Assembly: GCA_938004375.1 (NCBI GenBank)
Contig: CALKWH010000116.1
Span: 1-36,490, forward strand
From: an uncultured Pseudomonadota bacterium
GTDB taxonomy: Bacteria; Myxococcota_A; Polyangia; HGW-17
Direction of reading: 5' to 3'
Length of the DNA: 36,490 bases
Positions 1 to 7,533 of this stretch are shown here, one piece after another (positions within the stretch are counted from its first letter, which is position 1; each line of letters begins with the position of its first letter). Below the pieces are notes generated by a model. It worked only from the letters and a program-made list of their open reading frames with translations. It was not told the DNA's origin and made no database searches. Both the position numbers and the translations under genes were made by a program.

Positions 1-346
1 GGCCCCGCAAAATCTTCTTCTCCCATATGGACTGCGGAAGCTCTGCTTCCGCGTCATCTTCCCCGCCCGGCGCAGCCGCGCGGGGCTCTTCTCCCCTATG
101 GACTGCGGGGACCCGGCCCCGCGTCATCTTCCCCGCCCGGCGCAGCCGCGCGGGGCTCTTCTCCCATATGGACTGCGGGGACATGGCCCCGCAAAATCTT
201 CTTCTCCCATATGGACTGCGGAAGCTCTGCTTCCGCGTCTTCTTCCCCGCCCGGCGCAGCCGCGCGGGGCTCTTCTCCCGTATGGACTGCGGGGACCCGG
301 CCCCGCGGCTTCTTCCCCGCCCGGCGCAGCCGCGCGGGGCTTCCCC
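1..346. repeat. Intergenic hairpin repeat array (GGACTGCGG family)
   Basis: Five copies of GGACTGCGG (at 29, 100, 170, 213 and 284), nearly all preceded by a T-A-T trinucleotide, each open a short hairpin: GCGGAAGC/GCTTCCGC in two copies and GCGGGG/CCCCGC in three. They alternate with a second near-identical unit whose arms are CCCCGC and GCGGGG around a CCGGCGCAGCC core, joined by TCTTC-rich linkers. The hairpins leave no room for a gene; reading frames starting ATGGACTGCGG are repeat artefacts. Two further copies lie at 3295-3362, so this is a dispersed family. It is unlike the REP elements at 26.2-26.9 kb, and no partner transposase is visible here. The array begins at the window edge and may extend further. 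Confidence 0.8.
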
Positions 347-1102
347 TCACTCCACCGCCGGATACCGGCCCTTGTCACACCCCGAGAAGTGCCACCACTC
401 GCCCTCGTACACCCCGAACCCGGCCTCGGTCATCACCGCCCGCAGCAGGCGCCGGTTCGCGCACGCGGCCGCCGGCAACGTCCCCTCGCGGCACAGCCTC
501 GCCTCGTGGGTGACCGTCAGTTTTTCCCCGGCCGCGAACTCGTCGATCCCGGTGCCCAGCTCCAGCGTCTCCCCGCCGGCGTCCGTCGCGAGCGTCACGT
601 CCACCGCGCACCCGTGGTTGTGAGCCGAGGTCCCCCGCGTCGGATCCGCCACGTGGGCCGGATTCGGATGCACACGCCACAACTCCCGCTGCACCGACAC
701 CGGCCGCGTGCAGTCCGCGACCCAGAGCGCCAGCTCCGGACGCCGCGCCCGCAGCCGGGCCGCCGCGTCCGCGAGCCGACGCGCCGCCTCGGGCCGCAGC
801 CAGCACCGCGGCAGGTCGTCGTACAGCGCGCGCCCGGTGAAGTTCCGCGCCGTCGCGTACACCAGCGCCACCCGCAGCCCCGGCCCCGGCGTCACCGCCA
901 CCAGCCCGGCCGCCGCGAGCCGACGCTCCAGCGCGGTGTTCGCACCCCCAGGGTCCCCCGGCTTCACCTCCGGTTTCCCGTCCACCCGCGTCTCCGGCGC
1001 CATCGCCTCCGGCACTTTCCCCCGAGGCACGTCCGGCCGGGTGCCCCCCTCGGGTCCGCACGCCGCGATCCACACCAGTCCCAAAGAAACGATCCACCGC
1101 AT
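347..1102 (-). CDS. VanX-like D-Ala-D-Ala dipeptidase (peptidase M15), lipoprotein
   Basis: A zinc dipeptidase of the M15D (VanX/DdpX) family, predicted to cleave D-Ala-D-Ala or related cell-wall dipeptides outside the cytoplasm. The mature part contains the SxHxxGxAxD metal motif (SAHNHGCAVD, His about residue 161 and Asp about 168) and the catalytic/metal EWWH motif near residues 235-238, so the active site looks complete. The chosen ATG at 1102 follows a GGGAGG stretch and opens a lipoprotein signal ending I-A-A-C at Cys15; the in-frame ATG further upstream would bury this signal. A low-complexity Pro/Glu/Gly linker follows the signal. The gene runs away from the RCC1 lipoprotein gene and ends against the hairpin array. 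No vanA/vanH-type partner is present, so a role in peptidoglycan recycling or nutrient use is more likely than glycopeptide resistance. The role is inferred; the family assignment is firm. Confidence 0.85.
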   Translation of the reverse strand: MRWIVSLGLVWIAACGPEGGTRPDVPRGKVPEAMAPETRVDGKPEVKPGDPGGANTALERRLAAAGLVAVTPGPGLRVALVYATARNFTGRALYDDLPRCWLRPEAARRLADAAARLRARRPELALWVADCTRPVSVQRELWRVHPNPAHVADPTRGTSAHNHGCAVDVTLATDAGGETLELGTGIDEFAAGEKLTVTHEARLCREGTLPAAACANRRLLRAVMTEAGFGVYEGEWWHFSGCDKGRYPAVE

Positions 1103-1216
1103 GTCCCTCCCATGACACAGCCCCGCCTCCATGTCAACCGCCCCCGTTGTCATCCCCCGCCTCCTCTGCTATGTTGCGCCATTCCATCGCGGAACCGTCA
1201 CCCCACGGAGTCGACC

Positions 1217-3271
1217 ATGCGAACCCTCCATTCCATCCTGTTTCTCGTGCTCCCCCTCACGCTGCTCGCCTGCAACGCCCAGGTCAAGACCGTCGAGTCC
1301 TGCGGCGACGGCGTGCTGGACCCCGACGAGCAGTGCGACGGCGACGCCACCTCGGCGGGCAACTGCGAGGCCCTGGGCTACTACCAGCAGACCGGCGATC
1401 TGGTCTGCCGCACCGACTGCACCCTGGACACCTCGGTGTGCCTGTCCCGCTGCGGCGACGACGTGATCCAGACGACCTTCGGCGAGCAGTGCGAGGGCGA
1501 CGACCTGGCCGCCGAGACCTGCGAGACCCTGGGTCTGGGTGCCGGCAACCTGGGCTGCAACGCCTCGTGCCGCTACGACACCTCGGCCTGCGAGAACGAC
1601 ATCGAGTGCGGAGACGGCGTCATCATCGGGCGCTTCGAGGATTGCGAGGGCGAGGATCTCGACGGCCAGACCTGCGCCTCACTGGGGTACTACGGCGGCG
1701 AGCTCGCCTGCGATCCCTACACCTGCACCTTCGTCCTCGGCGGCTGCGAGAACTTCGGCCGCTGCGGCGACAACACCATCCAGGCCACCTACGCCGAGGA
1801 CTGCGACGGCTCCGAGCTCGGCGGCGCCACCTGCGGGTCCCTCGGGTACTACGGCGGCCAGTTGACCTGCGACACCGGCTGCCATTTCCTCCCCGACGAC
1901 TGCGCCACGTTCGGCCGCTGCGGCGACGACCTGATCCAGGACGCCCACGGGGAGCTCTGCGAGACCGGCCAGCTCGGCGGCGAGACCTGCGAGTCCCGGG
2001 GCTGGTACGGCGGCGAGCTCGCCTGCGGCGCCGACTGCACCGCCTTCGACGAGTCCGCGTGCGCGGCCGAGGGCCGCTGCGGCGACGGCGCCATCCAGGA
2101 GGCCCACGGCGAGACCTGCGACGGCACCGACTTCGGCGGCGTCACCTGCCGCGACGCAGGCGCCTTCACCGGCACGCCCACCTGCACCGACGAATGCGCG
2201 CTCACCACCGCCGCCTGCGTCAACGCCACCGCCGTGTCGGCGCGGCGGTACTTCGCCTGCGCCCGGCTAGGCAACGGCACCGCGCGCTGCTGGGGCTTCA
2301 ACTACGTCGGCCAACTGGGCGACGGCACCACCGTCACCCCGCGCCTCACCCCCGTGGCCGTCACCGGCCTCACCGACGCCATGGACGTGGTCGTCGGGGA
2401 TTCCCACGCCTGCGCCCGGCTCGCCGACGGCACCGTGCGTTGCTGGGGTCTCAACGAGAACGGCCAGTTGGGAGATGGTTCCTTCAGCAACTCCTCCACG
2501 CCCGTGACCGTCTCCGGACTCTCGACCGTCGTCGAGCTCGCCCTCGGCTGGGACCACACCTGCGCCCGGCTCGCCGACGGCACGGCGCGCTGCTGGGGTC
2601 GCAACACCGGCGGCCAGGCGGGTGACGGCTACACCAGCAACCTGAACATCCCCACGTTGGTCAGCGGGATAGCCGGCGCGGTCTCGGTCGCCGCCGGCGA
2701 CCAGCACACCTGCGCGGTCCTCTCCGACGGCACCGCCCGCTGCTGGGGTGTGAACAACCAGGGCCAGCTCGGCGACGGCACCAACACCCGCCGGCTCACC
2801 CCCGCGCAGGTCTCCGGCCTTTCCACCGCCGTCGAGGTCGCCGCGGGCTTCAACCACACCTGCGCGCGCCTCTCCGACGGCACCGCCAAATGCTGGGGCT
2901 ACAACAGCAGCGGCCAACTGGGAAACGGCACCACCACCAATTCCAACGTCCCCGTGGCCGTCACCGGCCTCGCGGGAGCCGATGACCTCGTCCTGGGCTA
3001 CTCCCACTCGTGCGCCCGGCTCACCGACGGCACCCTGCGCTGCTGGGGCCACAACAGTTCCCACGAGCTCGGCGACGGCTCCACCGCCCAGCGTACCACC
3101 CCCGTCGCCGTCCTCAACCTGAATGGGATCTCCTCGTTGGCCCTGGGCGAGATGTTCACCTGCGCCCTCCCGCCCTCGGGCGTCCCCGTGTGCTGGGGCT
3201 TCAACGAGGACGGCGAGCTCGGCAACGGCACCATCGTCGAAGCCGCGTCCCCGACCCCCGTCAGCCCCTGA
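1217..3271 (+). CDS. Cys-rich (DUF4215-type) and RCC1-repeat surface lipoprotein
   Basis: A 684-residue secreted protein. The start at 1217 has an ACGGAG ribosome site and opens a lipoprotein signal ending L-L-A-C at about residue 19. Six Cys-rich modules follow (about residues 29-335), each starting CGDG or CGDD and carrying a D/E-x-C element, like the myxobacterial disulfide repeat (DUF4215 type). The second half (about 339-684) holds seven RCC1-type blades, each with an RCWG-like core followed by N-x-x-G-Q-L-G-D/N-G-T, predicted to close a seven-bladed beta-propeller with one Cys per blade in the CWG motif. The layout is common among proteins of unknown function on myxobacterial surfaces; a binding or adhesion role is inference. 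Base composition is strongly GC3-biased, in keeping with native chromosome. The reading frame stays open far upstream only because the region lacks stops. Confidence 0.85.
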   Translation: MRTLHSILFLVLPLTLLACNAQVKTVESCGDGVLDPDEQCDGDATSAGNCEALGYYQQTGDLVCRTDCTLDTSVCLSRCGDDVIQTTFGEQCEGDDLAAETCETLGLGAGNLGCNASCRYDTSACENDIECGDGVIIGRFEDCEGEDLDGQTCASLGYYGGELACDPYTCTFVLGGCENFGRCGDNTIQATYAEDCDGSELGGATCGSLGYYGGQLTCDTGCHFLPDDCATFGRCGDDLIQDAHGELCETGQLGGETCESRGWYGGELACGADCTAFDESACAAEGRCGDGAIQEAHGETCDGTDFGGVTCRDAGAFTGTPTCTDECALTTAACVNATAVSARRYFACARLGNGTARCWGFNYVGQLGDGTTVTPRLTPVAVTGLTDAMDVVVGDSHACARLADGTVRCWGLNENGQLGDGSFSNSSTPVTVSGLSTVVELALGWDHTCARLADGTARCWGRNTGGQAGDGYTSNLNIPTLVSGIAGAVSVAAGDQHTCAVLSDGTARCWGVNNQGQLGDGTNTRRLTPAQVSGLSTAVEVAAGFNHTCARLSDGTAKCWGYNSSGQLGNGTTTNSNVPVAVTGLAGADDLVLGYSHSCARLTDGTLRCWGHNSSHELGDGSTAQRTTPVAVLNLNGISSLALGEMFTCALPPSGVPVCWGFNEDGELGNGTIVEAASPTPVSP

Positions 3272-3289
3272 GCTTCGCTCCCCCACTCC

Positions 3290-3362
3290 CACAAGGACTG
3301 CGGCCCCCGGTCCCCGCATCTTCCCCTCCCCATATGGACTGCGGCCACTTGGGGCCGCAAGT
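3290..3362. repeat. Two further GGACTGCGG-family hairpins
   Basis: Two more copies of the element seen at 1-346: GGACTGCGG at 3295 with arms GCGG/CCGC, and GGACTGCGG at 3336 with arms GCGGCC/GGCCGC around ACTTGG. They sit immediately after the RCC1 gene stop and may act as its transcription end, but no U-tract follows. Confidence 0.7.
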
Positions 3363-3462
3363 TCCACGAGCGCCGCATCTTGCCCGGTCTTCGTTCCTTG
3401 ACGCGCCGCCCCGACCCACGATACAACCGCCTGCAGCACCGAACCCCCAGGCGGCGTCCACC

Positions 3463-5061
3463 ATGGCCAAAAACGACCGGAAGAAAAAGAGCAGCGCGAA
3501 GAAGAACCCCGCCCACGCCGGGCAGGAGCGTCGGCGCCGCATCAACGAATGGATGGACCTTGTGGGCCGCGTGTGCGAAGCCTGCGGAGCCGGCGACCTG
3601 TTCGACAGCCTCACCGAGTGGGAGCGCAACTACTTCGAGGCCGCGCGGCTCCCTCCGGTCCAGTTGCGCAAGGCCCCCGGGCACGAGATTCCCGCCGAGG
3701 TATTCTCGCGCCTCGAGATCCTGTTCCGGAACACGATCCAGAAGGATCTCGTGAAGGTGCCTCCCAGTAATAAACTGATCGGTCTGGGTGAGTTTCTCCG
3801 CGCCGAGGCCGCCCTGCGCGGAATCTACAGTCACAGTCTGACCTCGACCCAGGAGCGCGCGGCCCGCTGGGTCAAGGCGCTTGAGCCGTTCAAGAGTTTC
3901 GTCGACGACAAGGACGCCGTCGAGATATCTCCCATGATGAAACTGTGGACCCTGATGTGCTATTACGCGGCCGTGTGCGGGGACATCAGACGCCTGGTGT
4001 TTCCGGTGCGGCTCCAATGGGAGGCCCGGAGCAAGGAACTTTCGGGGATGCTCCAGTACTTCGAGATCTCCTCGATGCCTGCGGAGCATCGCGTGTTCCA
4101 GGTGGGATCGCAGAAGCGGCGCTCCTACCGGCTTCTCGTCCAGTCCGTGTTGACCCTGAAGGTCTATCCCGCCGTACTTTCCACCAAGGTGATCCCGGGC
4201 CTGGAAGATCAGCCCGAACGGCAGTTGCCCGTGTACGTGCAGGAGCACGTCCGCCTGCGCATGAACGAGCGCCTGGATCCCCTGGCCGAGGATGAGATGG
4301 ACCACCTGCTCGGGGACACGATGTCGAGACCGAAGACCGTGCCGCTGCGCGACGGCGCCTTTCTACTCGAGCTTCAGATGTATCATTGCCTCCTCGGGTA
4401 TGTGGTGGCCGAGGTCATCGACGACGCCGGCGGGCCGGCCGGTGAGGCGGTGCTCATGCGCACGTTCCTGTTCGTGACCCAGTCGGGCACCCCCGAGGGA
4501 GACCGCTTCAACGAACGTCTGAAGGTGGGAAACTATGAGAAGAGCTACTTCAGGCTCGACCGGCTGGCGCCCTTCATGACCACGGACCTGTGCCAGGATC
4601 CCGTGTTCCAGGAGATCCTCCGGGAGTGCGGCATCGGCGACCTCATCGAGGTCGTGAAAATCAACCGCGAGGTCCGCCGCTCCCTGGAGACCCGCGAGGG
4701 CAACGCCGAGGACATCCGAAACCAGCTCAACATCACGGCACCCGCCCTGGGGGACACGCCGCCTGGCGCCGCTTTGGGCTCCGGTTCGAGCGCTGGTTCG
4801 GGCGCCGGGTCAGGCTCCGGTCGCGACGTCCTGTCCGGTCCCGCTCCGCGTCCGTCGGTGCCCCGCCTGCGGATGCTTCGCCGGGGCCACCGCCGCCCCA
4901 TCACCGCCTCCGTGCGCCGCCCCCGGATTCCGGCGCCGCCGTCGGCGGGTGCCCCACCCGCTTTGCCGCCGCCGTCTCCGGCGCCTTCGTTCCCCGGACC
5001 CCGCCGCCTCGCCTTCGTTCCTCTGAAAATCCGTCGCCGCCTGCGCCCCCCACGATTTTGA
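3463..5061 (+). CDS. Hypothetical protein with basic Pro/Arg-rich C-terminal tail
   Basis: Not recognised. The start at 3463 (ACCATGG context) gives 532 residues beginning with a Lys-rich leader. Residues about 20-425 look like a globular, mainly helical protein with no signal peptide and no clear transmembrane segment, so it is probably cytoplasmic. No catalytic motif was identified. After about residue 430 the character changes to a Gly/Ser linker and then a Pro/Arg/Ala-rich low-complexity tail. The stop is only 12 bp from the 3' end of the convergent AT-rich sigma54 regulator gene, exactly where the GC content falls. The odd tail may therefore be out-of-frame readthrough created when foreign DNA was inserted, or by a frameshift near 4760-4850, rather than a native C-terminus. 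Confidence is good for a gene and low for its last 100 residues. Confidence 0.7.
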   Translation: MAKNDRKKKSSAKKNPAHAGQERRRRINEWMDLVGRVCEACGAGDLFDSLTEWERNYFEAARLPPVQLRKAPGHEIPAEVFSRLEILFRNTIQKDLVKVPPSNKLIGLGEFLRAEAALRGIYSHSLTSTQERAARWVKALEPFKSFVDDKDAVEISPMMKLWTLMCYYAAVCGDIRRLVFPVRLQWEARSKELSGMLQYFEISSMPAEHRVFQVGSQKRRSYRLLVQSVLTLKVYPAVLSTKVIPGLEDQPERQLPVYVQEHVRLRMNERLDPLAEDEMDHLLGDTMSRPKTVPLRDGAFLLELQMYHCLLGYVVAEVIDDAGGPAGEAVLMRTFLFVTQSGTPEGDRFNERLKVGNYEKSYFRLDRLAPFMTTDLCQDPVFQEILRECGIGDLIEVVKINREVRRSLETREGNAEDIRNQLNITAPALGDTPPGAALGSGSSAGSGAGSGSGRDVLSGPAPRPSVPRLRMLRRGHRRPITASVRRPRIPAPPSAGAPPALPPPSPAPSFPGPRRLAFVPLKIRRRLRPPRF

Positions 5062-5073
5062 TCCTGCGTATCC

Positions 5074-6996
5074 TTACCAACCAGACTTTTTCCATCGTCT
5101 CAGAGTTGATTCGCTGATACGCCCTTTTTTTGCTGCCAATTGTAATGTGCCAAATTTTTTTATAACTTGAGATGCGATAGTATATTTAAAACGTTTTTCT
5201 GCCAACCGTAGATCACTGTAATCCGATTCACTGATAGAACAGTTTTCTTCATCCAAATGCTGTTTTGCCGGATTTATTGTCTGGCCTTGCCACTCGCTTT
5301 TCAATTGTTCAAAAGTGTCTAAGTCCAAGGAATCCTGACCGTTTTCCCGCATCAGATCTGCACACATGATTACCAGGCGCTGCAAATCCCTGAAGTTTCC
5401 AGGAAAGGCCTGCTCATTTAACCAATCCTGAAACGCACAACTCTGGTTGCTCCCTTTTTCATTGAGCGGATCCACCAAAGCTGGTTTGAATTCCATTTCA
5501 TGCCAGACTTTCTTCCAAGCCGGCGCTATTTCATCCGGTTTCAATTCTGGGAGGGAGATTTTTCTCTGAAGAACTCGCTCCAAAAAATCCGGGTAGATTT
5601 GAGATTCCTGGCCGTTTCTTCCTGATTTCAACTCCTCTTCGGTCCAGTTGGTACCCAAGATCACCTGGAACTTGGCTTTCATGGTTTCTGCACTACCCAC
5701 TTTTCGGAAAGAGAAGTTACCATTTTTGTCCGTTTGAATTGCAGTCAGTAGTTTCTGTTGAATGGCCCTCGGGAGGTGGTGGAATTCGTCTAAAAATAGT
5801 ACCCCGTATTTATTATTTGTTTTTTCCGAATACTGTTTCAGTTTTCCAAAGACCCCCTCATCCCCTTTGTTATTTCCCCCCGTAAAGGCACCCTGCACAT
5901 AACCAAAAAGTTCGGCTTCAGCCAGCGATTCCGGAATACTCGAACAATTCACTGGAAAAAACCCTTCTGCTTCTTTCGTGTCATTTTCCGGGAAAAAGAT
6001 CTCTCGAATCAAGCTCGATTTTCCGCTCCCACGAGGCCCAAAAATGACGATGGAAAACAAGTCGTTCCATTTCTTATAGTTGTTAAGTCTTCTTTTTGCT
6101 TTTTTTCGTTCGGGGCACCACCACTCATCGGATTCAATGATTGTTTCGGTTTGAATGAAAATATTCTGTATGGTATCGCGAAATTGAAAAGGACGAAATC
6201 TCCTCGGATCGTCGCTTGAACTCCATGTTGCGACCTCAAAAAATACCGAGTTTTTTAATTTGATACGACGTGGCTTCAGATATCTCCAGCCGAGATGGTC
6301 AAGTGGGGTGGTTGATCGCAGGTTGATACCTACAAGGGTTTCTGGGGTGAATGTATCCGTCAATCTCTCTTGAATTTTGAGCCACTCCTGCACCTCTTCA
6401 TAATCTCCGGATAACCCGCTCAGTTTCACCACCTTGATTCGACCATCAGTTTTTCCTATCGTAGGCACACTTTCAATGACATCAATCAATTTCTTATAAT
6501 GTGAATATTTTTGGAACCATTCTACTTGCTGTTCAATAGGCAGTTGATGAATGATTTGCCAGAGGTCGTGCATCTGATCGTCATCCCAATTCATCGCCTT
6601 AGCTTTTTCAACTATATTGCATCCCTCAGGACTATTGCTTAACAGTAGACGAAATCTTTCGATGACTTCTGCAGAATTTTCCGCTCCGTGCTCATCCTTC
6701 AGACTATTTTCTAATTTATCACTTAATCGTATCCCAGAGACTTTTGGTGTTTCTCTCTTTGATTCTGCCATTGGAACAAGAAGAATCACACCATTCAGAC
6801 AATTTGGAAAAGTAGGCCCTTCTCTATTCATCTCATATTGATCTAGCCAATTTGAATATTTAATACTAGATAGGCCTCCGTGATATATTTGATTTTTCGC
6901 AAGACCTTTTAACATGATTTCCATGAAAGCCAGTCCATGATACTGCAGGTGACTGGTTACCAAGGTCCATGTTTGAGGTTCGTTTTTTTGGCTCAT
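5074..6996 (-). CDS. Sigma54-dependent AAA+ transcription activator, RtcR-like
   Basis: A 640-residue bacterial enhancer-binding protein. The AAA+ domain has Walker A GPRGSGKSS (residues 320-328), the sigma54-contacting GAFTG loop (369-373) and Walker B LFLDEF (Asp403-Glu404). A GNFRDLQRL segment resembles the conserved GNxREL motif, and a Fis-type helix-turn-helix occupies about the last 40 residues. The N-terminal 300 residues are not a response-regulator receiver or a GAF/PAS domain I recognise. A stretch near residues 220-240 (VGINLRSTTPLDHLGWRYL) resembles the TTGT loop region of the CARF-like sensor of RtcR, which responds to RNA-derived ligands; this is inference. The start at 6996 has GGAGG nine bases upstream. 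The gene is AT-rich and divergent from an operon with a sigma54 promoter at 7168-7183, its obvious target. Confidence 0.88.
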   Translation of the reverse strand: MSQKNEPQTWTLVTSHLQYHGLAFMEIMLKGLAKNQIYHGGLSSIKYSNWLDQYEMNREGPTFPNCLNGVILLVPMAESKRETPKVSGIRLSDKLENSLKDEHGAENSAEVIERFRLLLSNSPEGCNIVEKAKAMNWDDDQMHDLWQIIHQLPIEQQVEWFQKYSHYKKLIDVIESVPTIGKTDGRIKVVKLSGLSGDYEEVQEWLKIQERLTDTFTPETLVGINLRSTTPLDHLGWRYLKPRRIKLKNSVFFEVATWSSSDDPRRFRPFQFRDTIQNIFIQTETIIESDEWWCPERKKAKRRLNNYKKWNDLFSIVIFGPRGSGKSSLIREIFFPENDTKEAEGFFPVNCSSIPESLAEAELFGYVQGAFTGGNNKGDEGVFGKLKQYSEKTNNKYGVLFLDEFHHLPRAIQQKLLTAIQTDKNGNFSFRKVGSAETMKAKFQVILGTNWTEEELKSGRNGQESQIYPDFLERVLQRKISLPELKPDEIAPAWKKVWHEMEFKPALVDPLNEKGSNQSCAFQDWLNEQAFPGNFRDLQRLVIMCADLMRENGQDSLDLDTFEQLKSEWQGQTINPAKQHLDEENCSISESDYSDLRLAEKRFKYTIASQVIKKFGTLQLAAKKGRISESTLRRWKKSGW

Positions 6997-7030
6997 TGCG
7001 TCTTGCCTCCAGAAACCGAAGTATCACAAA

Positions 7031-7044
7031 TGACAGATCTGTCA
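7031..7044. promoter_or_regulatory. Perfect 14-bp palindrome, possible activator or autoregulatory site
   Basis: TGACAGATCTGTCA is a perfect palindrome 34 bp upstream of the sigma54 activator start and about 125 bp upstream of the -24 element of the divergent operon. That distance suits an enhancer (UAS) for this class of activator and could also allow autorepression. Function is inferred. Confidence 0.5.
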
Positions 7045-7070
7045 AGAATGAACATTCATAAATGAAAATT

Positions 7071-7087
7071 TGGCAAATTTATTGCCA
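7071..7087. promoter_or_regulatory. Inverted repeat TGGCAA-N5-TTGCCA, possible activator site
   Basis: A 6-bp perfect inverted repeat with a 5-nt AT-rich spacer, about 80 bp upstream of the -24/-12 promoter. Two smaller palindromes (GAATG-AA-CATTC and TTCAT-AA-ATGAA) lie between it and the 7031 palindrome. The cluster looks like a multi-site upstream activating region. Confidence 0.45.
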
Positions 7088-7167
7088 CCTTGTGTTCGAT
7101 TAGAATCTAAGAATTCCCTTGATTTATAAGGTATTTTGTGTGTTTTATGCTGCATGCTCACACCTGT

Positions 7168-7183
7168 TGGCACGATCTGTGCA
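7168..7183 (+). promoter_or_regulatory. Sigma54 (-24/-12) promoter of the six-gene operon
   Basis: TGGCACGATCTGTGCA matches the sigma54 consensus TGGCACG-N4-TTGCW at all defined positions but one. The invariant GG (7169-7170) and GC (7181-7182) are separated by exactly 10 nt. Transcription should start near 7194, about 28 nt before the first gene. A gene for a sigma54 activator lies directly upstream on the other strand. Confidence 0.82.
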
Positions 7184-7221
7184 AAACTTCTCCGTAGTAA
7201 GGCGAAGGAAGGATGGTACAG

Positions 7222-7500
7222 ATGAAATACAGCAAGCACGCACAATCGAGAATTAAAAATCGTGCAATCACCGACGAGGCGCTTGATTTGGCCATGAAAG
7301 AAGGAGTGACTCTTTCTGAAAATCCCAACAGGATTCTGCTCACCAAGGAGGTCGTGCAAAAACTGGGGGGCAATGGTGATTATCCTGATGACCTCCTTCG
7401 TAGAGTTGAGAAAGTCGTTCCCTTCGTGGTGGTCGTCAACGGTGACCAGTTGATCACTGCTTTTCGGGTCGATCGCCGTATCAACAAGCAACGTGCCTGA
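7222..7500 (+). CDS. DUF4258-family small protein
   Basis: A protein of about 92 residues resembling DUF4258: an N-terminal KYSKHAQSRIKNRAIT segment (the ysxHAxxRxxxRgI signature), a helix, and a C-terminal beta hairpin containing VVVVNGDQLITAF. The family has a compact fold related in outline to RelE-like proteins and is often found near toxin-antitoxin or mobile genes; its biochemical role is not established. ATG 7222 is preferred because GGAAGG ends nine bases upstream; an ATG three codons earlier (7213) abuts that site with no spacing. It is the first gene behind the sigma54 promoter, 33 bp before the next gene. Whether it is a toxin, a ligand-binding protein or an RNA-binding accessory cannot be told from sequence. 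Confidence 0.75.
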   Translation: MKYSKHAQSRIKNRAITDEALDLAMKEGVTLSENPNRILLTKEVVQKLGGNGDYPDDLLRRVEKVVPFVVVVNGDQLITAFRVDRRINKQRA

Positions 7501-7533
7501 AGCACTGCCGTCGAGGCAGAAAGGTTAAGATAA

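Noticed and set aside
1..346. CRISPR-like or coding repeats
   Set aside because: Two hairpin types alternate with near-identical short linkers and no unique spacers; frames starting MDCG are by-products.
98..1216. Upstream extension of the RCC1 lipoprotein frame through the repeat array
   Set aside because: It translates hairpin repeats and the antisense of the VanX-like gene; the signal peptide and ribosome site fix the start at 1217.
2267..3439. A 390-residue minus-strand frame opposite the RCC1 repeats
   Set aside because: It is a Gly/Ala/Val-rich shadow of the repeated RCC1 codons, with no ribosome site or motif.
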